Shown in pieces: positions 1 to 9,475 of a DNA stretch of 64,000 nucleotides. Positions within the stretch are counted from its first letter, which is position 1. Each line of letters opens with the position of its first letter. The notes beneath the pieces were generated by a model. That model ran no database searches. It was not told where the DNA came from and saw only the letters and a program-made list of their open reading frames with translations. Source of the DNA: Tolumonas osonensis (GTDB lineage Bacteria; Pseudomonadota; Gammaproteobacteria; Enterobacterales; Aeromonadaceae); assembly GCF_014202415.1 (NCBI RefSeq), contig NZ_JACHGR010000008.1:124001-188000 (forward strand), read 5' to 3'. Both the position numbers and the translations under genes were made by a program.

Positions 1-654
1 CTGGATGTGGATCGTAAAGAGGGCTGTATCCGTACCAAAGAAAATGCCTACAGTCAGGACGGTGGTCTGGCCGTGCTGGCCGGTAATCTGGCGGTGGACG
101 GCTGTATCGTTAAAACCGCCGGTGTGGACGAATCCATCCTGAAATTTGAAGGCCCGGCAGTGGTATTCGAGAGCCAGGACGATGCGGTCGCGGGCATCCT
201 CGGCGGCAAAGTGAAAGCCGGCGATGTAGTGATCGTACGTTACGAAGGTCCGAAAGGCGGCCCGGGCATGCAGGAAATGCTGTATCCGACCTCTTACCTG
301 AAATCCATGGGTCTGGGCAAGGTCTGCGCGCTGATCACCGACGGTCGTTTCTCCGGTGGTTCTTCAGGTCTCTCCATCGGTCACGTCTCTCCGGAAGCGG
401 CTGCCGGCGGTAACATCGGTCTGATTGCCGATGGCGATCTGATCAGCATCGACATCCCGTCCCGTACCATCGACATCAAGATCAGCGATGCCGAGCTGGC
501 CACCCGTCGTGCCGCGATGGAAGCCAAAGGCAAAGCAGCCTGGAAACCGGTAAACCGTGACCGTTTTGTTTCCTTTGCCCTGCGTGCGTATGCCAATCTG
601 GCCACCAGCGCGGATAAAGGTGCGGTGCGCGATCGCAGCAAACTGGGAGAATAA
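1..654 (+). CDS. ilvD: Dihydroxy-acid dehydratase, C-terminal part (5' end outside window)
   Basis: Dehydrates 2,3-dihydroxy-isovalerate and 2,3-dihydroxy-3-methylvalerate to the 2-keto acids of valine and isoleucine synthesis; cytoplasmic Fe-S enzyme. The visible 217 residues are the C-terminal third of a roughly 615-residue protein. They carry the conserved [25 protein letters not shown] and TDGRFSGG(S/T)[12 protein letters not shown] blocks, and end in the usual [14 protein letters not shown] tail. The open frame runs through base 1, so the start and the cluster cysteines lie outside. The stop is 2 bp before ilvA, consistent with an ilv operon. Confidence 0.97.
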   Translation: MDVDRKEGCIRTKENAYSQDGGLAVLAGNLAVDGCIVKTAGVDESILKFEGPAVVFESQDDAVAGILGGKVKAGDVVIVRYEGPKGGPGMQEMLYPTSYLKSMGLGKVCALITDGRFSGGSSGLSIGHVSPEAAAGGNIGLIADGDLISIDIPSRTIDIKISDAELATRRAAMEAKGKAAWKPVNRDRFVSFALRAYANLATSADKGAVRDRSKLGE

Positions 655-656
655 GC

Positions 657-2192
657 ATGAGCGACACACAACCGCAGGCCAGCGATTATCTTCGCAAAAT
701 CCTGCTGTCGCCGGTATACGAGGTGGCGAAAGTCACCCCGTTACAGACGCTGAAAAAGATCTCCGATCGGCTCGGTAACCATGTGGCACTGAAGCGTGAA
801 GACCTGCAGCCGGTGCACTCGTTCAAGCTGCGTGGTGCCTATAACAAGATCGCCGGTTTGACCGAAGAACAAAAGTCCAAAGGCATCATTGCCGCATCGG
901 CCGGTAACCATGCGCAGGGCGTAGCGCTGTCCGGCGCCAAGCTGAAAATTCCGGCTACTATTGTCATGCCAACGACCACCCCGGACATCAAGATTGATGC
1001 GGTGCGCCGCATGGGTGGCAACGTGGTACTGTTCGGTAACAGCTTCGATGAAGCCTATGCGGAAAGCCGTCGTCTGGCGGCAGAACATGGCTACACGCTG
1101 ATCCCGCCGTATGATGACGTCGATGTCATTGCCGGTCAGGGCACCATCGGCCGTGAACTGCTGGAACAGGATACCCGTCTGACCCACGTGTTCGTGCAGG
1201 TCGGTGGTGGTGGTCTGGCGGCCGGTGTGGCGGTGTATATCAAGCAACTGCTGCCGAACATCAAGGTGATCGGCGTGGAAGCCGAAGGCTCTGCCTGCCT
1301 GAAAGCTGCGCTGGAAGCCGGTGAGCCGGTCAACCTGTCACGCGTCTCGCTGTTCGCCGATGGCGTCGCGGTAAAACGGGTCGGCGATGAAACGTTCCGT
1401 GTCTGCCGGGAATACCTCGACGAAGTCATCACCGTGACCAACGACGAGATCTGTGCCGCGCTGAAGGATATCTTCGATGACACCCGTGCCGTCGCCGAAC
1501 CGTCCGGCGCACTGTCACTGGCGGGGCTGAAGAAGTACGTCGAAACCACCCACACCCGTGGCGCCCGCATGGCCGCCATTCTGTCGGGGTCGAACGTCAA
1601 CTTCCACAGCCTGCGCTATGTGTCCGAACGCTGCGAGCTGGGTGAAAAACGCGAAGGCGTGCTGGCGGTAACCATTCCGGAACGCAAAGGCGCCTTCCTG
1701 GAGTTCTGCCATATCCTCGGCAAACGCATGGTCACCGAGTTCAACTACCGTTATTCCGAAGACAAGGAAGCGACCATTTTCGTTTCCGTGCGGCTGAGTA
1801 ACGGGACGGAAGAACTGTTGCAGGTGATGGCGGAGCTGCAGAAAGCCGGTTATGGCGTGATGAATATCACCGACAACAGTCTGGCGAAGAACCATGTGCG
1901 CTACATGGTCGGCGGCCGTCCGTGCAAACCGGTACAGGAGCGTCTGTTCAGCTTCGAGTTCCCGGAACAGCCGGGTGCCCTGCTGCGCTTCCTGGAAACG
2001 CTGGGTACGCTGTGGAACATCACTCTGTTCCACTATCGCCACCATGGCGCGGACTACGGCTATGTGCTGTGCGCATTTGAACTCAGCGACGAGGACATGC
2101 CAGCCTTCAACCGCCATCTGCAGGAGCTGGGATACCCTTCCCGCGATGTCAGTGATGACGTCACCTACAAGATGTTCCTCGCACCGCGCTAA
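657..2192 (+). CDS. ilvA: Threonine ammonia-lyase (threonine deaminase), biosynthetic
   Basis: PLP enzyme converting L-threonine to 2-oxobutyrate and ammonia, the first committed step to isoleucine. At 511 residues it matches the E. coli length. The PLP lysine is K57 in SFKLRG, the phosphate-binding glycine loop is VGGGG at about 182-186, and the C-terminal ~190 residues form the two ACT-like regulatory domains (ERKGAFLEF..., EQPGALLRF...) expected of the isoleucine-inhibited form. The ATG lies 2 bp after the ilvD stop, so translation is probably coupled. A rho-independent terminator follows directly. Confidence 0.97.
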   Translation: MSDTQPQASDYLRKILLSPVYEVAKVTPLQTLKKISDRLGNHVALKREDLQPVHSFKLRGAYNKIAGLTEEQKSKGIIAASAGNHAQGVALSGAKLKIPATIVMPTTTPDIKIDAVRRMGGNVVLFGNSFDEAYAESRRLAAEHGYTLIPPYDDVDVIAGQGTIGRELLEQDTRLTHVFVQVGGGGLAAGVAVYIKQLLPNIKVIGVEAEGSACLKAALEAGEPVNLSRVSLFADGVAVKRVGDETFRVCREYLDEVITVTNDEICAALKDIFDDTRAVAEPSGALSLAGLKKYVETTHTRGARMAAILSGSNVNFHSLRYVSERCELGEKREGVLAVTIPERKGAFLEFCHILGKRMVTEFNYRYSEDKEATIFVSVRLSNGTEELLQVMAELQKAGYGVMNITDNSLAKNHVRYMVGGRPCKPVQERLFSFEFPEQPGALLRFLETLGTLWNITLFHYRHHGADYGYVLCAFELSDEDMPAFNRHLQELGYPSRDVSDDVTYKMFLAPR

Positions 2193-2212
2193 TCGCTCTT
2201 ATCTCTGCATAC

Positions 2213-2247
2213 AAAAAGGCCACTCAGTTAATGAGTGGCCTTTTTTT
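2213..2247. terminator. Bidirectional rho-independent terminator between ilvA and the tannase gene
   Basis: Perfect 9-bp stem GGCCACTCA/TGAGTGGCC (2218-2226 and 2232-2240) with a 5-nt loop, flanked by five A residues on the left and seven T residues on the right. It lies between convergent genes and can serve both strands. Confidence 0.93.
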
Positions 2248-2254
2248 CTCAAGA

Positions 2255-3904
2255 TTACAGACAGCGATAGGAACTGAGCTGATTCACATCGCCGCCGCGG
2301 TAATGCGCGGTTTGCGGATAAGCACAGAGCGGCTGGTGTTTGCCGGGGAAGGCGGCACCACTGGCCGGCAGTGATTCCGGCGCCTTGCTGCTTTCCACCC
2401 ACGCCTGAATGGCGGTCAGCGGGTCGAAGTTATCCAGCGCCGGGCCATCGCCGCAGTGGGTCATCCCCGGCACCATAAACAGCCGCGACCAGTCACGCTG
2501 CTTGTTGATATCGCCTTTCGAGGTGTTGGCGATGGTGGTTTCATACCAGTGCTGGATGTCATGCGCCGAGAACACCGGATCAGACAGCCCCTGGAAGATC
2601 ACCATCTTGCCGCCACGCGCCACATAGGTGCCCATCTCGGTAGCGACCGCATCATTCAGCGCGCTCATCTCGTCAATCTTGGCCGGATCACGGTCAAAAT
2701 CGAACTTCATCATGTCGGCATCGGCCTGCGCCGGGGTCATGTAGTAGTGAAACAGCGAATCGGTGCCGAGCACGATGTTGCGCGCATCCGGCTTGTCCGG
2801 ATTGGTGGATGAACCCAGCTTCCATGCCCGCCAGCCCGGCGCACCAAGACCGGCATCATACGGCCAGCTGCTGTAAAGCGCCTTGCCGCTGCTGTCCTTT
2901 GCGCCGCTGAAGATTTTCTGCAGCGCGGCGATCTTGTCAGCGGCCAGACAATCGCTCGCCTGAGCGGATTTGCACTGCAGCACCGATGGCTCGAAATGAC
3001 AGGCCGGATAGTTATTGATGATGCCGTCTTTCAGGCCATCTTTATCATCACACGCCTGCAGTACCGCATTGCTCAGCAGCGTCAGATCCGCCTGTGTCAG
3101 CGCCTGCGAGAAGACGGTCTTGCCGGAAGCATCTTTCGGCGCAATCGCCTGCAGCGCCTGCGTATCCCATGCTTCGCCAATCGCCGCCCGGCTCAGACGG
3201 AAACCGGGGTTGCCGACGACGACACCGTTAAATTCCAGTGGATAGCGCTGGGCGGCCAGCATCGCTTCCCGGCCGCCATTCGAGCAGCCCATGAAATAGG
3301 AATAGCGGATCTGTGCATCGTAATACGCCGAGACCAGATATTTGGCCTGCTGGGTGACCTTGCCGATGGCGGCATAGGCATAATCGAGCCGCGCCTGCTG
3401 ATCGACGGCAAATTTGGCGTCGCGACCTTCATGCCCGCCATCCATCGATACCACCGCATAGCCGCGCACCAGTGACGGCGTGGCGGTCGAGCCGTGGCTC
3501 GGAATGCTGCCGATGGCCTGACCGAGGAAACCATCCAGTCCGCCGCCGCCCTGGAACATGAAGCGGCCCTGCCAGTTATCGGGCATGCGCAGCTCAAAGC
3601 GGATGCCGTAGTTTTTGCCATCCGGACCGGTGTGCTCACCGATCATGCCGCGCACCAGACAGTGTGCCGGCAACATCAGGCCGCCACCGCTGGCACCGGT
3701 CAGTGCGCTGGTTTTATCCAGTTTCACCTTGCCGGCGTTAACCCGGTTGGACTCGGTGATTTTCACCCCCGGTAATACTTTTTGTGTCATCTGCTGACAG
3801 ATCTCGTCCGTCGGCGACCATTGTGCCGCCATCACCTGCGAAGAGCCCAGTACGCCTCCCGTCAGGCAGAGCAGCCGCAACCATTGAGCTGAATGTGATT
3901 TCAT
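2255..3904 (-). CDS. Secreted tannase/feruloyl-esterase-family hydrolase
   Basis: Serine esterase of the tannase/feruloyl esterase family (549 residues), expected to cleave gallate or hydroxycinnamate esters of plant phenolics outside the cytoplasm. An N-terminal signal peptide ends near VMAA (residues 24-27). The nucleophile is S208 in GCSNGG. The family's paired-cysteine arrangement is visible: C207 next to the serine and C484 next to the histidine H483 (MTHCGDG), with D442 (SDP) as third triad member. A calcium-loop motif DDKDGLKDG lies at about 286-294. Substrate cannot be fixed from sequence; tannase, feruloyl esterase or MHETase-like activity are all possible. The gene is divergent from a LysR regulator, its likely controller. 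Confidence 0.88.
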   Translation of the reverse strand: MKSHSAQWLRLLCLTGGVLGSSQVMAAQWSPTDEICQQMTQKVLPGVKITESNRVNAGKVKLDKTSALTGASGGGLMLPAHCLVRGMIGEHTGPDGKNYGIRFELRMPDNWQGRFMFQGGGGLDGFLGQAIGSIPSHGSTATPSLVRGYAVVSMDGGHEGRDAKFAVDQQARLDYAYAAIGKVTQQAKYLVSAYYDAQIRYSYFMGCSNGGREAMLAAQRYPLEFNGVVVGNPGFRLSRAAIGEAWDTQALQAIAPKDASGKTVFSQALTQADLTLLSNAVLQACDDKDGLKDGIINNYPACHFEPSVLQCKSAQASDCLAADKIAALQKIFSGAKDSSGKALYSSWPYDAGLGAPGWRAWKLGSSTNPDKPDARNIVLGTDSLFHYYMTPAQADADMMKFDFDRDPAKIDEMSALNDAVATEMGTYVARGGKMVIFQGLSDPVFSAHDIQHWYETTIANTSKGDINKQRDWSRLFMVPGMTHCGDGPALDNFDPLTAIQAWVESSKAPESLPASGAAFPGKHQPLCAYPQTAHYRGGDVNQLSSYRCL

Positions 3905-4035
3905 CGTTTCCCTTTATTTCGTTGTTGTATAAGGATATTTATTTTCCATTCCCCAGAGTAAGATTCACAAATCAGATAAAAAAGCGCTCTTTTCCGATAA
4001 AAACCATCGGATTATTGAATTGGTTGTGAGGGTTT

Positions 4036-4917
4036 ATGTTGCCAAAATCGACGCTGGAACAGTGGATCGTGCTGAAAACCGTGCAGGAACAGGGCGGCTT
4101 CGCTCAGGCAGCTGCACAACTCAATCGTAGCCAGTCGTCGGTCAGCTATGCCCTGCAGCAGTTACAGGAACGGCTCGGGCTGCCGCTGTTGAAAATTCAG
4201 GGACGGAAAGCGGAACTGACCGAGGCGGGCGCCATCCTGCTGGCGCAGGTCACCCCCATCATCGCCACCTATGCAGAGCTGGAGATGCAGGCGCAAAGCC
4301 TGCGGCAAGGCATCAAGCCGACCATTCATCTGGTGATCGATACCGTGTTTCCGAAAAACTATCTGTTCCGGGCACTGCAGCAGTTTCAGCAGCGCTTCCC
4401 GAAAACGCAGGTGCATGTCACCGAGGTGGTGCGTTCTGAAAGTGCGCGGAAACTGGCGCAGGCCGATGCCGATCTCTACGTCATCTATATGCCGGAGCCG
4501 GAGAAGCAACCGGGATCGCTGCTGCTGCACCTCGACTTCATTGCCGTCGCCCGTGCCGATCACCCGCTCCACCAGCAGAATACCCTGCTGACCCAGGCAC
4601 AGCTGGCGGCCTATCCGCTGATTGCGATCGCCGATCAGCAGACGCAGCGGCAGGAGAAACGCAAAATCGCTACCCGTTCGGAGTGGATCCTGACCACCGT
4701 GCCGGCCGCGGTCGAGGCGATCCGTCATGGCGTCGGTTACGGCTGGCTGCCGCTGAACCAGATCCAGCCACTGCTAGCCAGCGGCGAGCTGAAACCCTTG
4801 CCGGTCGAGCAGCAGATCCGCTCCACGCCGGTCTATCTGCTGGTCAGCGAAGAGCAGCTGTTTGATCCGACGGTCTGCGCGCTGGCCGATTTGCTGCGGC
4901 AAAGCATCAGCGAGTGA
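4036..4917 (+). CDS. LysR-family transcriptional regulator
   Basis: 293-residue LysR protein. The N-terminal winged HTH (FAQAAAQLNRSQSSVSYALQQLQERLG, about residues 22-48) is followed by a periplasmic-binding-protein-like effector domain. The start is supported by GAGGG at 4028-4032, with a short spacing to ATG. It is transcribed away from the tannase gene across a 131-bp gap, the classic arrangement for a LysR activator of the divergent gene. The inducer is unknown; a phenolic acid released by the esterase is a reasonable inference only. Confidence 0.9.
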   Translation: MLPKSTLEQWIVLKTVQEQGGFAQAAAQLNRSQSSVSYALQQLQERLGLPLLKIQGRKAELTEAGAILLAQVTPIIATYAELEMQAQSLRQGIKPTIHLVIDTVFPKNYLFRALQQFQQRFPKTQVHVTEVVRSESARKLAQADADLYVIYMPEPEKQPGSLLLHLDFIAVARADHPLHQQNTLLTQAQLAAYPLIAIADQQTQRQEKRKIATRSEWILTTVPAAVEAIRHGVGYGWLPLNQIQPLLASGELKPLPVEQQIRSTPVYLLVSEEQLFDPTVCALADLLRQSISE

Positions 4918-4948
4918 GTTTTGCATCCCTTTACCTCGCTGCCTCTTT

Positions 4949-4964
4949 ATTCAACCGGTTTCAG
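4949..4964. promoter_or_regulatory. Possible LacI-type operator upstream of the efflux gene
   Basis: Read on the minus strand it is TGAAACCGGTTGAA, 12 of 14 positions of the TGAAACCGGTTTCA palindrome that recurs in the beta-glucoside locus downstream. It lies about 50 bp before the Bcr/CflA start. A chance match to an 8-bp core is possible. Confidence 0.3.
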
Positions 4965-5009
4965 ATCGCATAATAACTAGAATAAACGTTCTAAAAGAGA
5001 TCCGAGATA

Positions 5010-6224
5010 ATGACTTCCCGCCCATCATGGCAAAAACCTGCCATTCCATTTCCCCGTCTGATCCTGATCCTGTCGCTCTGTTCCGCCTTCGCGCCGTTTG
5101 CCACCGACATGTATCTGCCGGCGTTTTCGCAGCTGGTGAACCATTTTCAGACCGATGCCGGTCATATCGAAACCACCGTGTCGTTCTTCTTTCTTGGCCT
5201 GTCGGTCGGACAGATCCTGTATGGCCCGCTGATTGACCGCTTTGGCCGCCGCAAACCAATGCTGGCTGGTATCGCCGTGTTTCTGCTGGCCACGTTCGGT
5301 TGTCTGCTGGTGACCGATATCAACACCTTTATCGGCCTGCGGCTGTTGCAGGCGATTGGCGGTTGCTGTGGCATGATCATCGGCCGGGCGATTGTCAGCG
5401 ATCTGTTCGCCCAGCATGAAATGGCGCGGGTGATGTCCTCGCTGATGATTGTGATGTCGATGGCACCGATCTGTGCCCCGCTGATTGGCGGCTGGATTGT
5501 CACGCATTACGACTGGCAGGCGGTGTTCTTTGCCCTGCTGTTGCTCGGCACCATTTGCGGGTTGGCGGTCTATTTCGGTCTGCCGGAAACCAAACCGCCG
5601 CATATCACGGCATCCGGCAATCTGCTGCGGGGCTATCTGACACTGCTGCAACGCCCGGCCTATCTGGTGCCGGCCCTGAGCGGCAGCCTGACGCAATCCT
5701 GCATGTTTGGTTTTATCACCGGCTCGCCGTTCGTTTTCCTGCATCACTTCGGGTTGAATGAACAGCAATACAGCTGGGTGTTTGGCTGCATCACTTTTGC
5801 CTTCATCATCTCTGCTCAGCTGACCAAAATGGCGCTGCGGCGCTATTCGCCAAAACAGATTTTCTCAACTGCATTGCTCGCCAATTCGGCATTTGGCCTG
5901 ATGTTATATGCGGTGACACAAACCCCGCACATGTGGCTGTTTATTATTCCGCTGTGGCTGACCATTGCGACGCTGAGCTTTCTGGGCGCGACCTCGACAG
6001 CACTGGCGATGTCGAACGCCGGTGATCACACCGGCAGTGCGTCCGGTCTGATTGGCTTGCTGCAATTCGGCTGTGGCTTTATTGCCAGCAGCGTCATTGC
6101 CGCCTCGCAGAACGGCACGCCCTATCCGATGACCATCACCATCGCCGCCTGCGGCCTGCTCGGTACACTGCTGTGGTTTAGCGGCTCATGCCGGCGAAGT
6201 GCTGAATTATCTGCTCGCGGATAA
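5010..6224 (+). CDS. Bcr/CflA-family drug efflux MFS transporter (altered 3' end)
   Basis: Twelve-helix inner-membrane proton antiporter of the DHA1 group, of the type exporting bicyclomycin or chloramphenicol (404 residues). Visible family marks are FATDMYLPAF near the N-terminus, the loop 2-3 motif GPLIDRFGRRKP, and the helix 5 antiporter motif (MIVMSMAPICAPLIGGW). Helix 12 ends at LLGTLLWF. The last 14 residues (SGSCRRSAELSARG) appear to be an out-of-frame reading of DNA that in the +1 frame encodes the end of a DHA2-type transporter. The native 3' end has therefore probably been lost, though all twelve helices remain and function is plausible. Confidence 0.85.
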   Translation: MTSRPSWQKPAIPFPRLILILSLCSAFAPFATDMYLPAFSQLVNHFQTDAGHIETTVSFFFLGLSVGQILYGPLIDRFGRRKPMLAGIAVFLLATFGCLLVTDINTFIGLRLLQAIGGCCGMIIGRAIVSDLFAQHEMARVMSSLMIVMSMAPICAPLIGGWIVTHYDWQAVFFALLLLGTICGLAVYFGLPETKPPHITASGNLLRGYLTLLQRPAYLVPALSGSLTQSCMFGFITGSPFVFLHHFGLNEQQYSWVFGCITFAFIISAQLTKMALRRYSPKQIFSTALLANSAFGLMLYAVTQTPHMWLFIIPLWLTIATLSFLGATSTALAMSNAGDHTGSASGLIGLLQFGCGFIASSVIAASQNGTPYPMTITIAACGLLGTLLWFSGSCRRSAELSARG

Positions 6225-6345
6225 ACTGCTGCACCGGGAGGCATTGCATTACACCCGGCAGGCTGACCTGGATTTCTTTGCGCTGATTGCTGTAGTGGGA
6301 GCCGGATTTATCATCCACAGTCTGTGGCAAAAACAAATCCGGTAA
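6178..6345 (+). pseudogene. C-terminal remnant of a DHA2-type MFS transporter
   Basis: In the frame +1 to bcr, an open stretch to TAA at 6343-6345 encodes about 55 residues: LAAHAGEVLNYLLADKLL, then HREALHYTRQADLDFF, then a hydrophobic segment ALIAVVGAGFIIHSLW and a basic end. The pattern (REA...A..D.F followed by the last membrane helix) is that of the C-terminus of EmrB-like 14-helix transporters. No start or other part of such a gene is present. It looks like what is left after a deletion that joined it to bcr. Confidence 0.6.
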
Positions 6346-6353
6346 AGGGAGTG

Positions 6354-7382
6354 TTAGCGGGCGGCAACCGAACCGCGGATGACTAGTTCACCAACAAATG
6401 CGCTTTCATCCGGAGCAGGTGTTTCAGTGCTGGTCAGTTTATCCAGCAGCAGCGTCATCGCATGTGTCACAAACGCATGTGCCGGTAACTGCACCGAGGA
6501 TAACGAGGGGGAAAGGTAATCCAGCACCGCTTCGTTATCAAAGCCAAACAACGACACTTGCTCCGGTACAGCGATGCCATGTTCCTGTAATGCCTTCAGT
6601 GCGCCAATCGCGGTCAGATCATTAAAACAGCAGAGCGCAGTAAACTCGGTCCTGCGCTGGAGCAGCTGATTACAGGCACTATAACCGCCGTGGTAATAAC
6701 GGTCACCTTCCACAACCAGCAAGGGATCAAACGCAATACCGGCATTGGCTAACGCATCCTGATACCCCTGCAAACGCAGTTGGGCTGTACGCTGATTCAG
6801 TGGGCCAGCGATATAAGCGATCCGTTTATGCCCCTGCGCCAACAGATATTCCACGGGTAACCGCGCGCCCTGTGAGTGATCAAACCAGACACAGTTCTGC
6901 GGATGACGCGGCAGATAGCAGTTCATGACTACCAGTGGTACCGGCAGTTCATCAATCAAATTGCTGAGTTCATCACCACGGATATTGTAATGATCAAAGA
7001 AGGAGTTGTTGTAATACAACACCGCATCGCAACGGCGATCGACCAGCGAACGGATCGCCTTGATACCACCATCAGGTTGATCGCTAACCTGGGTAATCAT
7101 CAGGAATTTGCCGGCTTTATCTGCCAGTTCCTGACAAATCTCGATCAGCAACGCCAGATACTGAGAAGTATTCGAGCCGCGGGGAATGACCAGACCAATA
7201 GTGTTCGTTTCCTGCTTGGAAAGGGATTGCGCTAATACGTTCGGCCGGTAATTGAGCTCTTCGATAGCCTTAAACACCGCTTCGCGGGTCGCTTCAGAGA
7301 TTTTGGCTGTTCCGTTCAGCACACGAGAAACTGTCGATTTGGAAACGCCAGCTCTACGTGAAACATCCAGCATCGTAGCCAT
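6354..7382 (-). CDS. LacI-family repressor, AscG/beta-glucoside type
   Basis: 342-residue LacI/GalR regulator. The HTH and hinge helix (MLDVSRRAGVSKSTVSRVLNGT... NYRPNVLAQSLS, residues 4-56) precede a periplasmic-binding-like sugar domain. The N-terminus and several core segments resemble E. coli AscG, repressor of the cryptic asc beta-glucoside operon. It lies just downstream of, and on the same strand as, the cellobiose operon, but a terminator separates them, so it has its own promoter. CCGGTT-centred palindromes upstream of both PTS operons are its probable targets. The inducer is probably a phosphorylated or free beta-glucoside. Confidence 0.9.
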   Translation of the reverse strand: MATMLDVSRRAGVSKSTVSRVLNGTAKISEATREAVFKAIEELNYRPNVLAQSLSKQETNTIGLVIPRGSNTSQYLALLIEICQELADKAGKFLMITQVSDQPDGGIKAIRSLVDRRCDAVLYYNNSFFDHYNIRGDELSNLIDELPVPLVVMNCYLPRHPQNCVWFDHSQGARLPVEYLLAQGHKRIAYIAGPLNQRTAQLRLQGYQDALANAGIAFDPLLVVEGDRYYHGGYSACNQLLQRRTEFTALCCFNDLTAIGALKALQEHGIAVPEQVSLFGFDNEAVLDYLSPSLSSVQLPAHAFVTHAMTLLLDKLTSTETPAPDESAFVGELVIRGSVAAR

Positions 7383-7485
7383 AAACTGAAAAACTCCTCT
7401 CTGAACAACTGTGTAAGAAAACTACGAACATCCATTATCTATTACAGATGTGAAGAAGTACAAGTTGCAGGTTTTTTTATGACAC

Positions 7486-7528
7486 AAATAAAAATGCCGG
7501 ATTGAACACGGGGTGGTTCAATCCGGCA
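7486..7528 (-). terminator. Terminator of the chbBCA-bglA operon
   Basis: 13-bp perfect stem TGCCGGATTGAAC/GTTCAATCCGGCA (7495-7507 and 7516-7528) with an 8-nt loop. Read on the minus strand it is followed by a T-rich stretch (ATTTTTATTT), 65 bp after the bglA stop. Confidence 0.88.
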
Positions 7529-7592
7529 GAAACAGGCTCATGGACGCACAGGTAAGATATTCAGGAGCTCACCTTTCCAATGCCTGACTCTC

Positions 7593-9011
<1,419 letters not shown>

Positions 9012-9051
9012 CTAGTCGTGTTGTTTTTATAAGTTTTTTGTAAGTCCCGGC

Positions 9052-9089
9052 GCGTGTGCCTGTCGTTCACCCCTGAATGTGGCACACGC
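9052..9089 (-). other. Intercistronic hairpin between chbA and bglA
   Basis: 9-bp inverted repeat GCGTGTGCC/GGCACACGC (9052-9060, 9081-9089) with a 20-nt loop in the longest gap of the operon. No T tract follows directly, so it looks more like an RNA processing or stability element than a terminator. Confidence 0.4.
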
Positions 9090-9107
9090 TCCGGATACTC
9101 GGGTTAC

Positions 9108-9440
9108 TTACGCCGCTTCCGCCGCCGCAACCGCTTCTTCACGCTGACGGTAAATCGCGATCAGCTCTTCGATCATTTCGCGCGCCAGCATGGAGGTCAT
9201 GATGTGGTCCTGTGCATGCACCATCACCAGATTGACCGGGATCTTGCCGCAACCTTCGTCCATACCAATCAGCATGGTCTGCACATCATGGGCACGCTTG
9301 GACGCTGCTGAGGATTCCGCCAGTTGCTCTTCCACCTGGGCCCAGTCACCTTTTTTGGCCGCACGCAGTGCCTGCATCGCATAACTACGGGCTTCACCAG
9401 CGTTGATGATCAGCTCCATTACAGTTGATTCCATATCCAT
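9108..9440 (-). CDS. chbA: PTS lactose/cellobiose-family EIIA
   Basis: Cytoplasmic phosphocarrier (110 residues) taking phosphate from HPr and passing it to EIIB of the cellobiose PTS. It is the three-helix PTS_IIA lactose/cellobiose type: the VHAQDHIMTSMLARE motif holds the phospho-histidine H75 and the metal-coordinating D78. The start is supported by GGAG seven bases upstream. It stands third in the operon, after the B and C components. Confidence 0.94.
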   Translation of the reverse strand: MDMESTVMELIINAGEARSYAMQALRAAKKGDWAQVEEQLAESSAASKRAHDVQTMLIGMDEGCGKIPVNLVMVHAQDHIMTSMLAREMIEELIAIYRQREEAVAAAEAA

Positions 9441-9475
9441 CTTTACATCTCCGGTATCAAATTCAGGTTAATTAA

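Noticed and set aside
7352-7366. ACGTGAAACA resembling half of a parS site
   Set aside because: Only the right half matches TGTTTCACGTGAAACA and it lies inside the LacI-family gene; it is probably codon usage.
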